55,865 bases of DNA, from the NCBI GenBank assembly GCA_022843385.1, contig JALHNT010000047.1, positions 1-55,865 of the forward strand, written 5' to 3'. The first letter of the stretch is position 1, and the number at the start of each line of letters is the position of its first letter. Shown here piece by piece: positions 25,816 through 33,841 of this stretch. Source of the DNA: Anaerolineae bacterium. Its GTDB lineage: Bacteria; Chloroflexota; Anaerolineae; Aggregatilineales; Phototrophicaceae. Made by a program: the position numbers and the translations under genes. Under the pieces are notes generated by a model. The model ran no database searches. It had not been told where the DNA came from and saw only the letters and a list, made by a program, of their open reading frames with translations.

Positions 25816-26835
25816 GTGTCTCCACTTCTACGTTATGTCTTGCGCCGCTTCGCGCTGTCGGCGATCACGCTGGTCGGAGTGGCAATTGCCGTCTTCCTGC
25901 TAACGCGCTTGCTCCCCAGCGACCCGGCGGCGCTGCGTGCGGGGCCGCTGGCGTCTGAAGAATTGATCGCGCAGTACCGCAGTGAAATGGGACTCGATCA
26001 ACCGCTGGCGGCACAGTTCGCCGGCTATGCAGGGCTGCTGCTGCGCGCTGATCTCGGCGTAAGCTGGCGGACGGAACAGCCCGTCCTTGATGAACTCGGT
26101 CAGCGCCTGCCCGCGACCCTCGAACTCGCGCTGGCGGCGTTCGCGCTGGCGCTGGCGCTCGGTCTGACGCTTGGTATCCTCGCCGCCGTGTACGCGGGCA
26201 AGTGGGTCGATCACGTGGTGCGCGGGTTTGCAACACTCGGCGCTTCGTTGGCGCTGTTCTGGCTGGCGCTCGTCGGGGTGCAAGTGTTCTATTCGACGCT
26301 GCGCTGGGCGCCCCCGCCGCTCGGACGCTTCCCCGTCGGCGTGACTGAACCGCCGCGAGTCACCGGGCTGCTGACCATCGACAGCCTCCTGACGGGCGAT
26401 CTCGCCGCGTTCGGCACGGCGATCCATTACCTGTGGTTGCCCGCGCTCACACTGGCGTTCGTCGTCAGTGCGCCGATCATCAAGATCACGCGCGGCGCGA
26501 TGCTGGAGGCGCTCGGATCAGACTACGTCCGCACTGCCCGCGCTATTGGGCTTCCGGCCTTTCGGGTGATCCTGGTGGACGCGCTGCGGAACGCGCTCAT
26601 TCCCGTCCTGACAACGCTCGGCGTCGTGTTCGGCTACCTGATGGCCGGCAACGTGATCATCGAGCGCGTGTTTTCGTGGCCGGGAATCGGCTTTTACGCC
26701 TGGAACGCGCTGGTCACCAACGATTTCAACGCCGTGCAGGGGTTCGTGCTGCTGATCGCCATCACCTACGTGGCGCTGAACCTGTGCATCGATCTCGCCT
26801 ACGGGCTGATTTCGCCCCAGATCAGGCTCGGTTAG
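25816..26835 (+). CDS. Peptide ABC transporter permease, OppB/DppB type
   Basis: 339 residues from GTG at 25816, eight bases after GAGGGG; the open frame upstream to 25735 runs through the hairpin and is unlikely to be translated. Six helices. VAIAVFLLTRLLPSDPA at the start, LRADLGVSWRTEQPV, and the coupling loop SDYVRTARAIGLPAFRVI are typical of DppB. AGNVIIERVFSWPGIG near the end is also characteristic. It partners the DppC-type permease 14 bases downstream. Confidence 0.9.
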   Translation: MSPLLRYVLRRFALSAITLVGVAIAVFLLTRLLPSDPAALRAGPLASEELIAQYRSEMGLDQPLAAQFAGYAGLLLRADLGVSWRTEQPVLDELGQRLPATLELALAAFALALALGLTLGILAAVYAGKWVDHVVRGFATLGASLALFWLALVGVQVFYSTLRWAPPPLGRFPVGVTEPPRVTGLLTIDSLLTGDLAAFGTAIHYLWLPALTLAFVVSAPIIKITRGAMLEALGSDYVRTARAIGLPAFRVILVDALRNALIPVLTTLGVVFGYLMAGNVIIERVFSWPGIGFYAWNALVTNDFNAVQGFVLLIAITYVALNLCIDLAYGLISPQIRLG

Positions 26836-26849
26836 GAGAGGCTGACCCT

Positions 26850-27740
26850 ATGGATGCTGCCGTCCCGGCTTCCGCCGCCAAGATCATTCCCGCCCCGTCC
26901 AGTCGAGCGGCGCGGCTCGCGCGTCTGCTCCGGCGGCGGCCTTCGTTCGCGCTCGGACTCGCCATCGTGCTGTTTTTCGTGCTGGTGGCGCTTTTCGGTC
27001 CCAGCCTCACGCCCTACGAACCGACCAAAACCAATCCGCGCAGCGCCCTCGACGCGCCTTCGAGCACGTTCCCCTTCGGTACGGATCGCTTCGGGCGCGA
27101 TGTGCTGACGCGCGTCATCTACGCCACGCGGCTCGATCTGGTGATTTCCGCCTCGGTCGCGCTGACGGCCTTCGCCATCGGTTCGCTCATCGGCGGGATC
27201 GTCGGCTACTACGGCGGCTGGCTGGATGATATTGTGATGCGGGTCGCCGACGTACTGTTCGCCTTTCCCGCCTTCATCCTGGCGATGGCGATCACGGGTG
27301 TATTGGGCGACTCTGTCCCGAATGTGATCATCGCCATTGCTACCGCTTATACGCCGTTCTTCATCCGCCTGACGCGCGGCGAGATGCTGGCGCGGCGCCG
27401 CCAGCAGTACGCGGACGCGGCGCGCAGCGTCGGCAATCCACGCGCGCGGATCATGCTCGTGCATCTGCTCCCGAACGCGCTCACCCCGTCGCTCATGCAA
27501 GCGCCACTGGTGTTCGGTTGGGCGATCCTTGACGTGGCCGGGTTGGCGTTTCTCGGACTGGGGATCACGCCGCCCACCGCCGAATGGGGCGTGCTGGTGT
27601 CCGAAGGTGCGCAGCACATCGTCACGGGTGAATGGTGGATCTGGCTGTTCCCCGGTGCAGCGATTGTGCTGGCCTCGCTCGGTTTCAGCCTCATCGGGGA
27701 CAGCCTGCGCGATATTCGGTCGCAGCGGGAACCGGGATGA
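26850..27740 (+). CDS. Peptide ABC transporter permease, OppC/DppC type
   Basis: 296 residues from the ATG at 26850 behind TAGGAGAG; a much longer open frame (from 26433) is an overlap with the previous gene. After a charged lead (about 35 residues) come six helices. FGTDRFGRDVLTRVIYATR and the coupling loop QYADAARSVGNPRARIM identify it as DppC-type. Its stop TGA overlaps the ATG of the next gene (ATGA), so translation is coupled. Confidence 0.92.
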   Translation: MDAAVPASAAKIIPAPSSRAARLARLLRRRPSFALGLAIVLFFVLVALFGPSLTPYEPTKTNPRSALDAPSSTFPFGTDRFGRDVLTRVIYATRLDLVISASVALTAFAIGSLIGGIVGYYGGWLDDIVMRVADVLFAFPAFILAMAITGVLGDSVPNVIIAIATAYTPFFIRLTRGEMLARRRQQYADAARSVGNPRARIMLVHLLPNALTPSLMQAPLVFGWAILDVAGLAFLGLGITPPTAEWGVLVSEGAQHIVTGEWWIWLFPGAAIVLASLGFSLIGDSLRDIRSQREPG

Positions 27741-28711
27741 ACGAACTGCTGCGTGTTGAGGATTTAACTGTATCGCTCGCCGGGGAGAACGGCCCGCGCC
27801 GCATTCTCGATCAGGTGTCGTTTGACGTACGCCCGCATGAAGTGCTGGGGCTGGTCGGGGAAAGCGGATCAGGCAAGACGATGACTTCGCTGGCGACCAT
27901 GGGATTGCTCCCGCACGGCGCGCGGGCGCGCGGGCATATCTGGTTCGAGGGGCGCGACCTGCTGACCCTGTCCGAACGGGACATGCGCTTGGTGCGCGGT
28001 TCGCAGATCGCAATGATCTTCCAGAGTCCGCGCTCCGCGCTCAATCCTCTGATGCGCGCAGGCGATCAGGTAGCGCGGGCGGTGCGTCTGCATCGCGGGC
28101 TGCGCGGCAAAGCGGCTTACGACGCTGCGGTTGAACTGCTGCGCCATGTCGGTATCCCCGACGCGCCCGCGCGGGCGCGCGCCTATCCGCATCAGTTGAG
28201 CGGCGGTATGGCGCAGCGCGTGCTGGTCGCGATCATGCTGGCGTGCCGCCCCAAACTGCTGATCGCGGACGAGCCGACAACCGGGCTGGACGTGACGATT
28301 CAGGCGCAGTTGTTCGCGCTGATTAAAGAGGTGCAGGAGGAAACAGGCGCGGCGCTGCTGCTCATCACGCACGACCTCGGTGTGGTGGCGGAAGTGTGCC
28401 AGCGCGTCGCGGTGATGTACGCGGGGCAGGTGATGGAGATCGCGCCGGTCGAGGAATTGTTCGCCCGTCCGCGTCACCCCTATACCGAACGGTTGATGGC
28501 AAGCATCCTGCGCGTTGACCGTCCGGCAGCGCTCGACAGCAGCGCCGCGCTCGCGCCGCTGCCCGTGCTGTTGGATACCCCTGGTTGTCATTTTGCCAAC
28601 CGCTGCCCATACGTCAAACCGGTCTGCTGGCAGCACCGACCCGCGCCTTACCGCGACTCCGAAGCGCATACCGTCATCTGTCATCAATACCCGGCGGGGG
28701 AAAGTCCATGA
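27737..28711 (+). CDS. Peptide ABC transporter ATPase, OppD/DppD type
   Basis: 324 residues from the ATG at 27737, overlapping the permease stop by four bases. Walker A GESGSGKTMTS, signature LSGGMAQR, Walker B LLIADEPTTGLD, switch LITHDLG, and the C-terminal oligopeptide-type cysteine segment CHFANRCPYVKPVCW. It acts with the OppF-type ATPase encoded next (four-base overlap). Confidence 0.94.
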   Translation: MNELLRVEDLTVSLAGENGPRRILDQVSFDVRPHEVLGLVGESGSGKTMTSLATMGLLPHGARARGHIWFEGRDLLTLSERDMRLVRGSQIAMIFQSPRSALNPLMRAGDQVARAVRLHRGLRGKAAYDAAVELLRHVGIPDAPARARAYPHQLSGGMAQRVLVAIMLACRPKLLIADEPTTGLDVTIQAQLFALIKEVQEETGAALLLITHDLGVVAEVCQRVAVMYAGQVMEIAPVEELFARPRHPYTERLMASILRVDRPAALDSSAALAPLPVLLDTPGCHFANRCPYVKPVCWQHRPAPYRDSEAHTVICHQYPAGESP

Positions 28712-29652
28712 CCGAACCGCTTTTGCGCGTGGAAAATCTGGTCAAGCATTACCGTGAGGGCGGCAGCACGATCCATGCCGTCAACGGCGTGAGCTTCGAG
28801 GTCTATCCGGGTGAAGCAGTCGGCCTGGTGGGGGAGAGCGGTTGCGGCAAATCGACGACGGCGCGCTGCATCCTGCGTCTGGAAGACCCGACGAGCGGGC
28901 GCATCGTCTTTGAAGGCCGCGATCTGACGGCGCTGCCGCCAAGTCAACTGCGCGAACTGCGGCAGCACTTGCAGATCGTATTTCAAGACCCGCACGAATC
29001 GCTCAACCCGCGCTTTACGGTGCGGCGGACACTGCGCGAACCGCTGTTTCTGCATGGGCTGTACCGCGACGAGTCGCAGTTGACCGACGCGGTTGAGCAT
29101 GTCAATCTCGAACGCGATCATCTGCGGCGCTACCCGCATCAACTGAGCGGCGGGCAGAAACAGCGCGTCGGGGTGGCCCGCGCCATGATGACGCATCCGC
29201 AGTTCGTTGTGCTGGACGAACCCACGTCTTCGCTCGATATGTCACTGCGGATTCATATGCTGGCCCTGCTGCGGCGGCTTCAGCGCGAGATGAATATGGC
29301 CTACCTGTTCATCTCGCACGACCTCAGCACCGTTCGTCACCTGTGCGACCGCGTGCTGGTGATGTATCTTGGACGGATCATCGAAATGGGGCCGACGGAA
29401 GAAGTGTTCAACCGCCCGCGCCACGTGTATACGCGCGCGCTGCTTTCCGCCATCCCGATTCCCGATCCAACCGTCAAACGCGAACGCTTGCTTTTGAAGG
29501 GCGAAACGCCCAGCCCGCGCCAGCTTAAACCGGGCTGCGCCTTGCAGGATCGCTGCCCATTTGTCACCGAGGAATGTTTGCGCCCCGTGCCGTTCTACCC
29601 GTTAGGGAACGGACATTACGCGGCGTGTCGCCTGGCAAAGGAGGATGCATGA
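28708..29652 (+). CDS. Peptide ABC transporter ATPase, OppF/DppF type
   Basis: 314 residues from the ATG at 28708, overlapping the preceding gene by four bases (ATGA). Walker A GESGCGKST, signature LSGGQKQR, Walker B FVVLDEPTSSLD, switch FISHDLS, and C-terminal CALQDRCPFVTEECL. It completes the second five-gene importer of the window. Its own stop overlaps the SDR start by four bases, tying transport and catabolic genes into one transcript. Confidence 0.94.
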   Translation: MTEPLLRVENLVKHYREGGSTIHAVNGVSFEVYPGEAVGLVGESGCGKSTTARCILRLEDPTSGRIVFEGRDLTALPPSQLRELRQHLQIVFQDPHESLNPRFTVRRTLREPLFLHGLYRDESQLTDAVEHVNLERDHLRRYPHQLSGGQKQRVGVARAMMTHPQFVVLDEPTSSLDMSLRIHMLALLRRLQREMNMAYLFISHDLSTVRHLCDRVLVMYLGRIIEMGPTEEVFNRPRHVYTRALLSAIPIPDPTVKRERLLLKGETPSPRQLKPGCALQDRCPFVTEECLRPVPFYPLGNGHYAACRLAKEDA

Positions 29653-30485
29653 CCCTTACCCCTCTCAGCGGAAAAGTCGCGCTCGTCACGGCGTCGTCGC
29701 GCTACACCGGCGCTCATCTCGCCGGGGCGCTGGCGCGCGCCGGGGCGCGCACCGCCGTCCACTATCACGGCTCGAAAGACGCGGCGGAGACGCTGGTCGC
29801 ACAGCTTCGCGCCGAAGGGGGCGAGGCGGCGGCGTTCGGCGCGGATGGCGGCAGTCCCGCCGAACTGCGCCGCATGGCGGACGAAGTGCGCGGGCAGTTC
29901 GGCGGTGTGGATATTCTCGTCAATAACCTCGGTCCGTACTGTGATACGCCGTTTTTGCGCCTGCCCGAAGATCAATGGGACTGGATCATCAATACCAACC
30001 TCAAGGCGATCTACGTGCTGGCGCAGGCAGTCGCGCCGGGGATGATCGAGCGTCAGTGGGGGCGGATTATCACGATTTCGGCTGGATCGGCCTTCATTCG
30101 TTCGCATTCGGTATACGGTTTGGCGAAAGCCGCTGCTCTGCATCTGACCGAGGCGCTGGCGGTCGAACTCGCGCCATATATCACCGTCAACGCCATCGCG
30201 CCGGGGCAGATCGAGGACAGCGAACTGATCGACACCATCGATCCCAACTATAAACGGATTTTGCGCCAGGAATCCCCGCTCAAGCGGCTGGTCACGCGCG
30301 ATCAGATCGCCGGGTTGGTGCTGGCGCTGTGCGGCGAGACGTTTGCTACCACCACCGGACACACCTTCCGCATGGACGCGGGATGGACGATTCCGACGTG
30401 GCAGTACCAGATCGGGCCGGTCGAATACAAAGGACAAGAACATGGCGACGATGTATCACATCGAAACGATCAAATCGAAGGTTGA
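29649..30485 (+). CDS. Short-chain dehydrogenase/reductase family protein with altered nucleotide motif
   Basis: 278 residues from the ATG at 29649 (four-base overlap with the ATPase stop). The SDR fold is clear: VDILVNNLG, catalytic Ser in ISAGSA and the YGLAKAA form of Tyr-x-x-x-Lys. The dinucleotide-binding motif, normally TGxxxGxG, reads TASSRYTG, losing two glycines, so cofactor binding may be atypical. The family oxidises or reduces hydroxyl/keto groups with NAD(P). About 25 extra residues follow the normal end and overlap the next gene by 44 bases. The substrate is unknown, but the operon context suggests a product of the Mo hydroxylase or the imported compound. Confidence 0.82.
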   Translation: MTLTPLSGKVALVTASSRYTGAHLAGALARAGARTAVHYHGSKDAAETLVAQLRAEGGEAAAFGADGGSPAELRRMADEVRGQFGGVDILVNNLGPYCDTPFLRLPEDQWDWIINTNLKAIYVLAQAVAPGMIERQWGRIITISAGSAFIRSHSVYGLAKAAALHLTEALAVELAPYITVNAIAPGQIEDSELIDTIDPNYKRILRQESPLKRLVTRDQIAGLVLALCGETFATTTGHTFRMDAGWTIPTWQYQIGPVEYKGQEHGDDVSHRNDQIEG

Positions 30486-30747
30486 TCAGGCGGAAATCGA
30501 AGCCTTCTTACGCGAGACGGCGATCCCGTACTGGCGCAGTCGCGGCTTTGAAGTGCGCGTCTATGCGACTCAGCACAGCCTGGGACACGGGCCGCTGTGG
30601 CTGTTCACCGGCATGGAAGCGATGGGCGACATCGACGGTTGGGCGGAGAAAGCCACTGGCGAACCCGAAGGCCAGCGCATCATGGCGAAATTCATGAGCA
30701 TGATCGAAAGCGTACAGGCCAGTATCGTCAAGGATATTGAAGCATAG
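30442..30747 (+). CDS. Small protein, possibly a dimeric alpha/beta barrel fold
   Basis: 101 residues from the ATG at 30442, seven bases after AAGGAC; a longer open frame lies inside the SDR gene. The start overlaps the SDR by 44 bases. The pattern strand-helix-strand with YHIETIKSKVDQAEIEAFL, EVRVYATQHSLGHGPLWLFT and a C-terminal amphipathic helix is compatible with small ABM/EthD-like dimeric barrels, but I do not recognise the family with certainty. There are no cysteines or obvious cofactor motifs. It is encoded directly before a luciferase-like monooxygenase, so it may be an accessory enzyme of that step. No function is claimed. Confidence 0.65.
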   Translation: MATMYHIETIKSKVDQAEIEAFLRETAIPYWRSRGFEVRVYATQHSLGHGPLWLFTGMEAMGDIDGWAEKATGEPEGQRIMAKFMSMIESVQASIVKDIEA

Positions 30748-30766
30748 CGCGACGAGGACAACCGCA

Positions 30767-31837
30767 ATGAAGTATGGGCTGCTGCTGCTCGGTGAACACG
30801 CCCCCGATCGCCTGCTCGAACTGGCGCGCTTTGCCGAGAAACACGATTTTCAACACCTGTGGTACGCGGACGAGAAATTCTACCGCGATCCCTACGTCAG
30901 TTTGACCTATGTCGCGCGGCACACCGACCGGATCAGGCTGGCGACGTGCGTCACCGATCCCTATACCCGCCATCCCGCGCTCACGGCGATGGCAATCGCT
31001 TCGCTCGATGAAGTCTCCGGTGGGCGGGCGGTGCTGGGCATCGGCGCGGGGTCGAGCGGACTGCGCGCGCTTAACCTGTCGCAGACCAAACCCGTCATCG
31101 CGCTGCGCGAGGCAGTCGCGCTCATCCGACGCATGTGGGCGGGCGAAACGGTCGAGATGCAGGGCGAAGTGATCGCGATGCACGGTGGTGAACTCAATTT
31201 CAGGGCGCGCCAGGACATCCCGATCACGATTGCCACCAGCGGGCGGCAAATCCTGCGACTGGCGGGCGAAGTCGCGGACAGCGTGATGCTCGGCGACATC
31301 GCTTCGCCCCGCGTCATTACGGCGGCACTCGCGGAAGTTCAGTGCGGCGCGGAGCGCGTCGGACGGTCGCTCGCGGACGTGAAGGTATTTTCGCGCGCCA
31401 ACCTGATCCTGTCCGATAACCCTGCTGCTGCCCGCGCCCCGATGCGCCCCTGGATCGCGGGCGGGTTGTGGCATATGTACGGCAAATGGGATTACTATCT
31501 GAACTACAGTCCTGACTGGGACGAACGCTTCGGCGCGATCAAGCAGTTCATCGAACGTCAGGGGGGCAAGCCGCGCAACGTCGGCGATCTGGGGTTGATC
31601 GCTCCGTACACGGACTTGATCTCCGATGACCTGGTGCGCGACGCGGCGCTGGCGGGGACGGTCGATGAGGTGGCGCGCCAGATCGTCGAGATCGCCGCGC
31701 TTGGGCTGGATGAAATTACCCTGTACCCCATGCCGTTGGAAGGGCAAACACTGGAATCGGTACTGGAACGCTTCGTGGGTGAAGTACTTCCGGCGGTGTG
31801 GCAACTGCAAAAGGAATTATCAGGATCAATCCATTGA
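30767..31837 (+). CDS. Luciferase-like (LLM class) flavin/F420-dependent oxidoreductase
   Basis: 356 residues from the ATG at 30767, behind GAGGACAAC. TIM-barrel features of the bacterial luciferase superfamily: HLWYADEKFYRDPYVSL, TDRIRLATCVTDPYTRHP, GGRAVLGIGAGSS and PITIATSGRQILRLAG. This form is closest to the methylene-tetrahydromethanopterin-reductase-like subgroup, which often uses F420, but flavin cannot be excluded. It would oxidise or reduce an intermediate of the operon's pathway. The stop overlaps the TTG start of the DUF917 remnant (TTGA). Confidence 0.85.
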   Translation: MKYGLLLLGEHAPDRLLELARFAEKHDFQHLWYADEKFYRDPYVSLTYVARHTDRIRLATCVTDPYTRHPALTAMAIASLDEVSGGRAVLGIGAGSSGLRALNLSQTKPVIALREAVALIRRMWAGETVEMQGEVIAMHGGELNFRARQDIPITIATSGRQILRLAGEVADSVMLGDIASPRVITAALAEVQCGAERVGRSLADVKVFSRANLILSDNPAAARAPMRPWIAGGLWHMYGKWDYYLNYSPDWDERFGAIKQFIERQGGKPRNVGDLGLIAPYTDLISDDLVRDAALAGTVDEVARQIVEIAALGLDEITLYPMPLEGQTLESVLERFVGEVLPAVWQLQKELSGSIH

Positions 31838-32749
31838 AACTTACGTCTTACGACATCACGCCGCTGCTCGAAGGTCTGGCGATCCTCGGTACGGGCGGTG
31901 GCGGAAATCCGAGCTGGGGAGGGATGATCCTCGAAAATGACGCGGCGCGCGGGCGCGACTGGAACGTCGTGCCGCTGGATGAAGTCCCCGACGATTGGAC
32001 AATCGTGTGCGGCGGCATGATGGGATCGGTCAAAGCGATTGAATCCATCGGCTTTGATAAGATGCTCGAAGGGTGAGAAGACGATTTCCCGCTCATGCGC
32101 GTCACGCGCTACATGGAACAACTGCTGGGGCGGCCCATCGACGCGGTTGTGCCGTTCGAGGCGGGTGGGCTGAATTCCCCGATCATCCTGACGCTGGCGG
32201 CGCGCATGGGTATCGCCGCGATTGATGGGGACGCGCTCGGACGTTCCGCGCCGGAAACGCAGATGACAAGCTGGCACAGTCACGGCGTGGAAGTCACGCC
32301 CATGCCGCTGGCGGACAGTTACGGCAAAATCGTCGTAGTGAGCAAAGCCGTCGTACCCACGTATGTGGACGAGATCGGGCGTGTGGTCGTCACAAAGGGC
32401 GGCTAGCTCGACGCGAACAACCACCACCCGATGACGGGGGTTCAGTTGAAGCAGACGACGATCCCCGGCACGTTCAGCCGCGCGCTGGCCGTTGGCAAAA
32501 CGGTGCTGTCGGCGCGCGCCAATTGGGACGATCCGGCGCTGGCAGCGCCGGAAGTCCTGGCGGCGCGGCGTGATGAGCATTGAACTGACCGCCGGGATGG
32601 ACATCGGCCTGCTTGCTGCTCCGGCGCATCCGCGTCTGAGCATGGCGGCGATGACTCCCGCCGGACGCAAGGCGATGTCACCCGCGCGTTTCGGTCAACC
32701 TGATCTCGTCTATCGACCGATCAAGGAACTGTCTGATCCTTCGCCGTAA
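31834..32749 (+). pseudogene. DUF917 (S-methyl-thiohydantoin desulfurase-like) gene, broken
   Basis: One gene can be traced from the TTG at 31834 (after CAGGA). The start LLEGLAILGTGGGGNPSWGG, the middle VDAVVPFEAGGLN-type segment (seen here as IDAVVPFEAGGLNSP) and the C-terminal FGQPDLVYRPIKEL are characteristic of DUF917. It carries an in-frame TGA at 32074, an in-frame TAG at 32404 and a frame change near 32570. A segment is also missing between GKTVLSARANWDD and GMDIGLLAAP, so the remaining reading is about 300 codons against a usual 350-370. DUF917 proteins are linked to hydantoin and thiohydantoin metabolism. Its preserved place in the operon suggests a former role in the same pathway. 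Confidence 0.82.
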
Positions 32750-32777
32750 ACGCACGGACGAGCAGAGTGGACAAGCG

Positions 32778-33660
32778 ATGTTCCCCACTATTGACACGCT
32801 TCAAATCGCGCTGACTGATCACCGTTACATCGCCGAGCGCAGTCTGGCGACGGTGATCTATCTGGCGCTGCGGCTGCGCAAACCGCTGTTTCTGGAAGGT
32901 GAGGCAGTCGGCAAGACCGAGGTCGCCAAGACGCTGGCCGCGCTGCTCGGCGCGCCGCTGATCCGCCTGCAGTTGTTATGACGGGCTTGACAGCAGCAGC
33001 GCCCTGTACGAGTGGAATTACGCGGTGCAGCTTCTCGAACCCCGCCTGCTGGAAGCGAGCGGTGCCAACCTGTTCACGCGGGAATTCCTGCACAGCCGCC
33101 CGCTGCTGCACGCCCTCGAGCACAGCGCGGGTGGACAACCGACGGTGCGGCTGATCGACGAACTGGATCGCGCGGACGAAGAATTTTAAGCCTTCCTGCT
33201 CGAACTGCTCTCCGATTTTCAGGTGACGATCCCAGAATTGGGGACGATCCGCACGGACACACCGCCGATCGTCGTGATCACTTCCAACCGCACCCGTGAG
33301 ATTCATGATGCGCTCAAGCGGCGGTGCGTGTATCACTGGATCGATTATCCGAGTTTCGAAAAGGAACTGCAGATCGTCCGCGTCCGCGCGCCGCACGTCC
33401 AGGAGGTACTGGCGCGGCAGATGACGGCGTTTATCGGCAAACTGCGGCGCATGGAGTTATTCAAAGCGCCGGGGGTCGCCGAGACCATCGATTGGATGAC
33501 AGCGCTCATCGCCCTGGATCAGCAGGTGCTGACGGAAGACCTGATCCGCGATACGGCGGGCATGATACTTAAGTATCAGGATGATATCGAAACCGTAACC
33601 GCCCGCGACATGCTCCCGGCTGCGCTCTCGCGGGCGCTGGCGGCGGTGGATTCGATCTAG
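32778..33660 (+). pseudogene. CoxD/MoxR-family AAA+ ATPase, broken
   Basis: The product reads as a CoxD-like MoxR ATPase in three pieces. The opening LRKPLFLEGEAVGKTEVAK has lost one glycine from the Walker A consensus GEAGVGKTE. After RLQ an extra T near 32973 shifts the frame; the other frame restores CYDGLDSSSALYEWNY. A TAA at 33187 replaces the codon after DRADEEF. The rest (LLELLSDFQVTIPELGTI, TSNRTREIHDALKRRC) is well conserved to a stop at 33658. CoxD-type ATPases help mature the Mo-Cu or Mo-S centre of cox-family hydroxylases, in line with the upstream subunits. With a damaged Walker A and two interruptions it should be non-functional. Confidence 0.85.
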
Positions 33661-33663
33661 GCG

Positions 33664-33841
33664 ATGACTGCCGCAGGGGATTTCAACGTCAAGAGCGGCG
33701 GCAAGCTGCTCGACAACCTGCTGCTGTTCGGGCGGTTGTGCCGCGCGTTGGGCATGGATGTCACGCCGACGGGCATGATCGAGGTCGCGCCGGCGCTGGA
33801 ATATGTGAGTCTGGGAAGCAAGGCCGGTTTCTACTTCGCTC
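33664..33841 (+). pseudogene. CoxE-type (VWA) protein, N-terminal stub cut by IS66
   Basis: The ATG at 33664 begins a frame with LLDNLLLFGRLCRALGMDVTP and EVAPALEYVSLGSKAGFYFA, typical of the N terminus of CoxE/VWA-containing CoxE-like proteins. These accompany CoxD in cox-type operons. After about 59 codons the frame enters the IS66 terminal repeat at 33842 and continues only into transposon sequence. No continuation of CoxE appears beyond the IS pair (35333 or 36315 onward), so the 3' part has been lost, not just separated. Confidence 0.75.

Noticed and set aside
26433..26849. A long upstream extension of the DppC-type permease
   Set aside because: The extension lies in the coding region of the preceding permease in another frame; the ATG at 26850 has a ribosome site and begins the normal family N terminus.
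31834..32583. Recoded stop codons (selenocysteine or pyrrolysine-like) in the DUF917 gene
   Set aside because: Two different stops plus a frameshift and a deleted segment, next to another decayed gene, are better explained by pseudogenisation.
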